A stretch of DNA of 20,132 nucleotides, from the IMG/VR virus record IMGVR_UViG_3300017744_000211, positions 1 to 20,132 of that record; one strand, 5' to 3'. Positions 19,197 through 20,132 of the stretch are shown here, one piece after another (position 1 is the first letter of the stretch; every line of letters begins with the position of its first letter). The DNA is from a virus. The translations under genes were made by a program, and so were the position numbers. The notes beneath the pieces were generated by a model that made no database searches, was not told where the DNA came from, and was given only the letters and a program-made list of their open reading frames with translations.

Positions 19197-19367
19197 TTAC
19201 TTCTTTACTACTTTTTTTTCGGTTTTAGGTTTCTTACTAGCAGTTTCAATTTTACCACCCAAGTCTTTAATAGCTTTTTTAACTTCTTCTGCACGTTTTG
19301 CCTTTCCGTAAATTTCGTAATGTTTTAATTCTTCTTTTAATGCTTTTATTATTTCTTTATTACTCAT
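19197..19367 (-). CDS. Lys/Glu-rich small protein, 56 aa, following the capsid gene
   Basis: ATG at 19367, TAA at 19197. It begins MSNKEIIKALKEELKHYEIY and continues GKAKRAEEVKKAIKDLGGKI, an amphipathic helix pair, then a basic Lys-rich end (SKKPKTEKKVVKK). This layout matches small proteins found after the major capsid gene in many phages (ALxxELxxYexxGKxxRaxxVxxxLxxlG). That recurrent pattern supports a real gene; a capsid-accessory or DNA-contacting role is inferred. GAAAGAAAAA lies upstream, with no strong SD. Confidence 0.65.
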   Translation of the reverse strand: MSNKEIIKALKEELKHYEIYGKAKRAEEVKKAIKDLGGKIETASKKPKTEKKVVKK

Positions 19368-19382
19368 TTTTTCTTTCTATAC

Positions 19383-19414
19383 GGTGTAAGTGTCCGTTGC
19401 CGGACACTAACACC
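19383..19414. other. Strong hairpin directly after the major capsid gene
   Basis: AGTGTCCG (19389-19396) and CGGACACT (19401-19408) pair perfectly around a 4-base loop TTGC. GGTGT/ACACC extend the stem after one A-A mismatch, giving 13 base pairs. It lies 22 bases beyond the major capsid stop. No T-tract follows on the minus strand, so it is not a standard terminator. It may protect or process the abundant capsid mRNA, or act as a weak attenuator that lowers expression of the following genes. Confidence 0.65.
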
Positions 19415-19436
19415 AATTTAATTTATCTACTTCTTA

Positions 19437-20132
19437 TTAGAAAGTAGGTGGAACGAAACCTGTTCCGGAAACATAAGCTGCTCCCGCTGGGTATCGACCG
19501 GAGGCAAACGCGGAATATCCATAAACTACCATTTTAGTAGTTAGGTTACCTGCGTTAGTTTCCTCAAATTTGAGTTGCATAACTCCGTCCTCAAATATCT
19601 TGAGGTCGTCCATTTTGATTGCCCAAACTAGATCCTCATTATTACCGGCGCCACCGTTTGTTTGAACGTTTGCGTCTGTAATAACGGGTAGGCCTAGTAA
19701 AGTACCGACTACGTTTCCGTAAGCGGCAGCCTCACCAACGCCGACTGCGTTGTCCGGGTTATTACCTTGCGGTAATACTAATGGTCTACTATTACCGTCA
19801 ACTCCTGCGGTAAAGAAACCCCAACGTCTAGGGTGCATAAAAATAGCGGTAGCAGGTGCAAATCTGTTTGAGTTAACAGTTTGTACTGCGTTAGCTAGTT
19901 TAGGAAATGCCTCAGCTACGGTTGGGCTAGCGTCTGTATAAGAGATAGCTCCGATTCCCGCGACTTGGATCATTCCTGTGTGCTGTCCGTTAGCGCCTGT
20001 TCCTGTCCACATTTGTTGGTCTAATGTAGTGTAATAAGCAGAAAGTAGATCTTGAAAAATTACATTCTCTAATGAGAATCCACTTCCGCCACCTCTTTCA
20101 AGAGCCTGTCTTGAAACATCTTGTTGACCTGC
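19437..20132 (-). CDS. Major capsid protein, HK97 fold, C-terminal 232 codons (gene enters from the right edge)
   Basis: The frame is open to the window edge without a start. The first visible residues AGQQDVSRQALERGG, then SLENVIFQDLLSAYY, match the HK97-type capsid pattern (VSRQxLER...E..I..DL..A). TGTGANGQHTGMIQ is the GTG...GI loop that follows the E-loop region. FMHPRRWGFFTAG and LGLPVITDANVQTN correspond to the A-domain/P-domain elements common to the family, and the C-terminus is GYSAFASGRYPAGA with a final beta strand. It forms the icosahedral shell. Portal and protease should be upstream, beyond the right edge. Confident assignment although partial. Confidence 0.9.
   Translation of the reverse strand, partial: AGQQDVSRQALERGGGSGFSLENVIFQDLLSAYYTTLDQQMWTGTGANGQHTGMIQVAGIGAISYTDASPTVAEAFPKLANAVQTVNSNRFAPATAIFMHPRRWGFFTAGVDGNSRPLVLPQGNNPDNAVGVGEAAAYGNVVGTLLGLPVITDANVQTNGGAGNNEDLVWAIKMDDLKIFEDGVMQLKFEETNAGNLTTKMVVYGYSAFASGRYPAGAAYVSGTGFVPPTF

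Noticed and set aside
1-20132. CRISPR array, insertion sequence, integrase or attachment site
   Set aside because: No regularly spaced palindromic repeat-spacer pattern, transposase or recombinase motifs were seen. The only regular repeats are the four 24-bp units inside the initiator gene, with no unique spacers.

Overview
The window is part of an AT-rich (roughly mid-to-high 30s % GC by eye) tailed double-stranded DNA phage of siphovirus type. Essentially every gene lies on the minus strand, so it is read from right to left. The right end holds the last part of an HK97-fold major capsid protein; terminase, portal and protease should lie beyond it. Host guess: an r1t-type small holin, an M15 peptidase endolysin with a PG_binding_1 domain, a secreted transglycosylase-like protein and actinophage-like tail proteins point to a low-GC actinobacterium, possibly aquatic. 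This is inference; nothing in the window proves it.

Late region, 20132 to 7103: major capsid protein, a strong hairpin, a 56-aa Lys/Glu-rich protein, a 24-aa basic micropeptide, gp6-like connector, probable tail terminator, a 62-aa protein, then a tail tube protein with a C-terminal extension (17146-17871). Next comes a three-gene cassette (16404-16974) with its own promoter and terminator, then a second, short tail tube protein (15866-16273), overlapping G and G-T tail assembly chaperone frames, a 197-aa gp10-like protein, the tape measure protein, a 410-aa minor tail protein and four distal or fibre-type proteins including a glycine-rich adhesin-like one. The region ends with an unknown 235-aa protein, an HNH protein, three small membrane/coiled-coil genes and a 19-codon four-cysteine micro-ORF. 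A structured non-coding stretch and terminator follow (6905-7021).

Second unit, 6841 to 4395: an 89-aa unknown, a metallophosphoesterase, an M15 endolysin and a holin, closed by a long-loop terminator at 4283-4336.

Replication/early side, 4119 to 1: four coupled small genes, two of them (3647-3793 and 3301-3450) under 50 aa, then a zinc-ribbon protein with an SSB-like acidic tail, a possible helicase-loader-type protein, and a winged-helix replication initiator. The initiator gene carries four 24-bp repeats resembling the iterons of the lambda origin inside gene O. Two unknowns, a secreted lytic transglycosylase-like protein, a possible PD-(D/E)XK nuclease and a partial gene follow. Most genes overlap by TAATG, ATGA or GTGA, indicating translational coupling.

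Most unusual: the iteron array inside the initiator gene; two paralogous tail tube genes separated by a moron-like cassette; a repeated intergenic element (consensus TTACTAGGGAGTAA) serving as ribosome-binding leader or lying next to terminators; and several micro-genes below normal annotation cut-offs.
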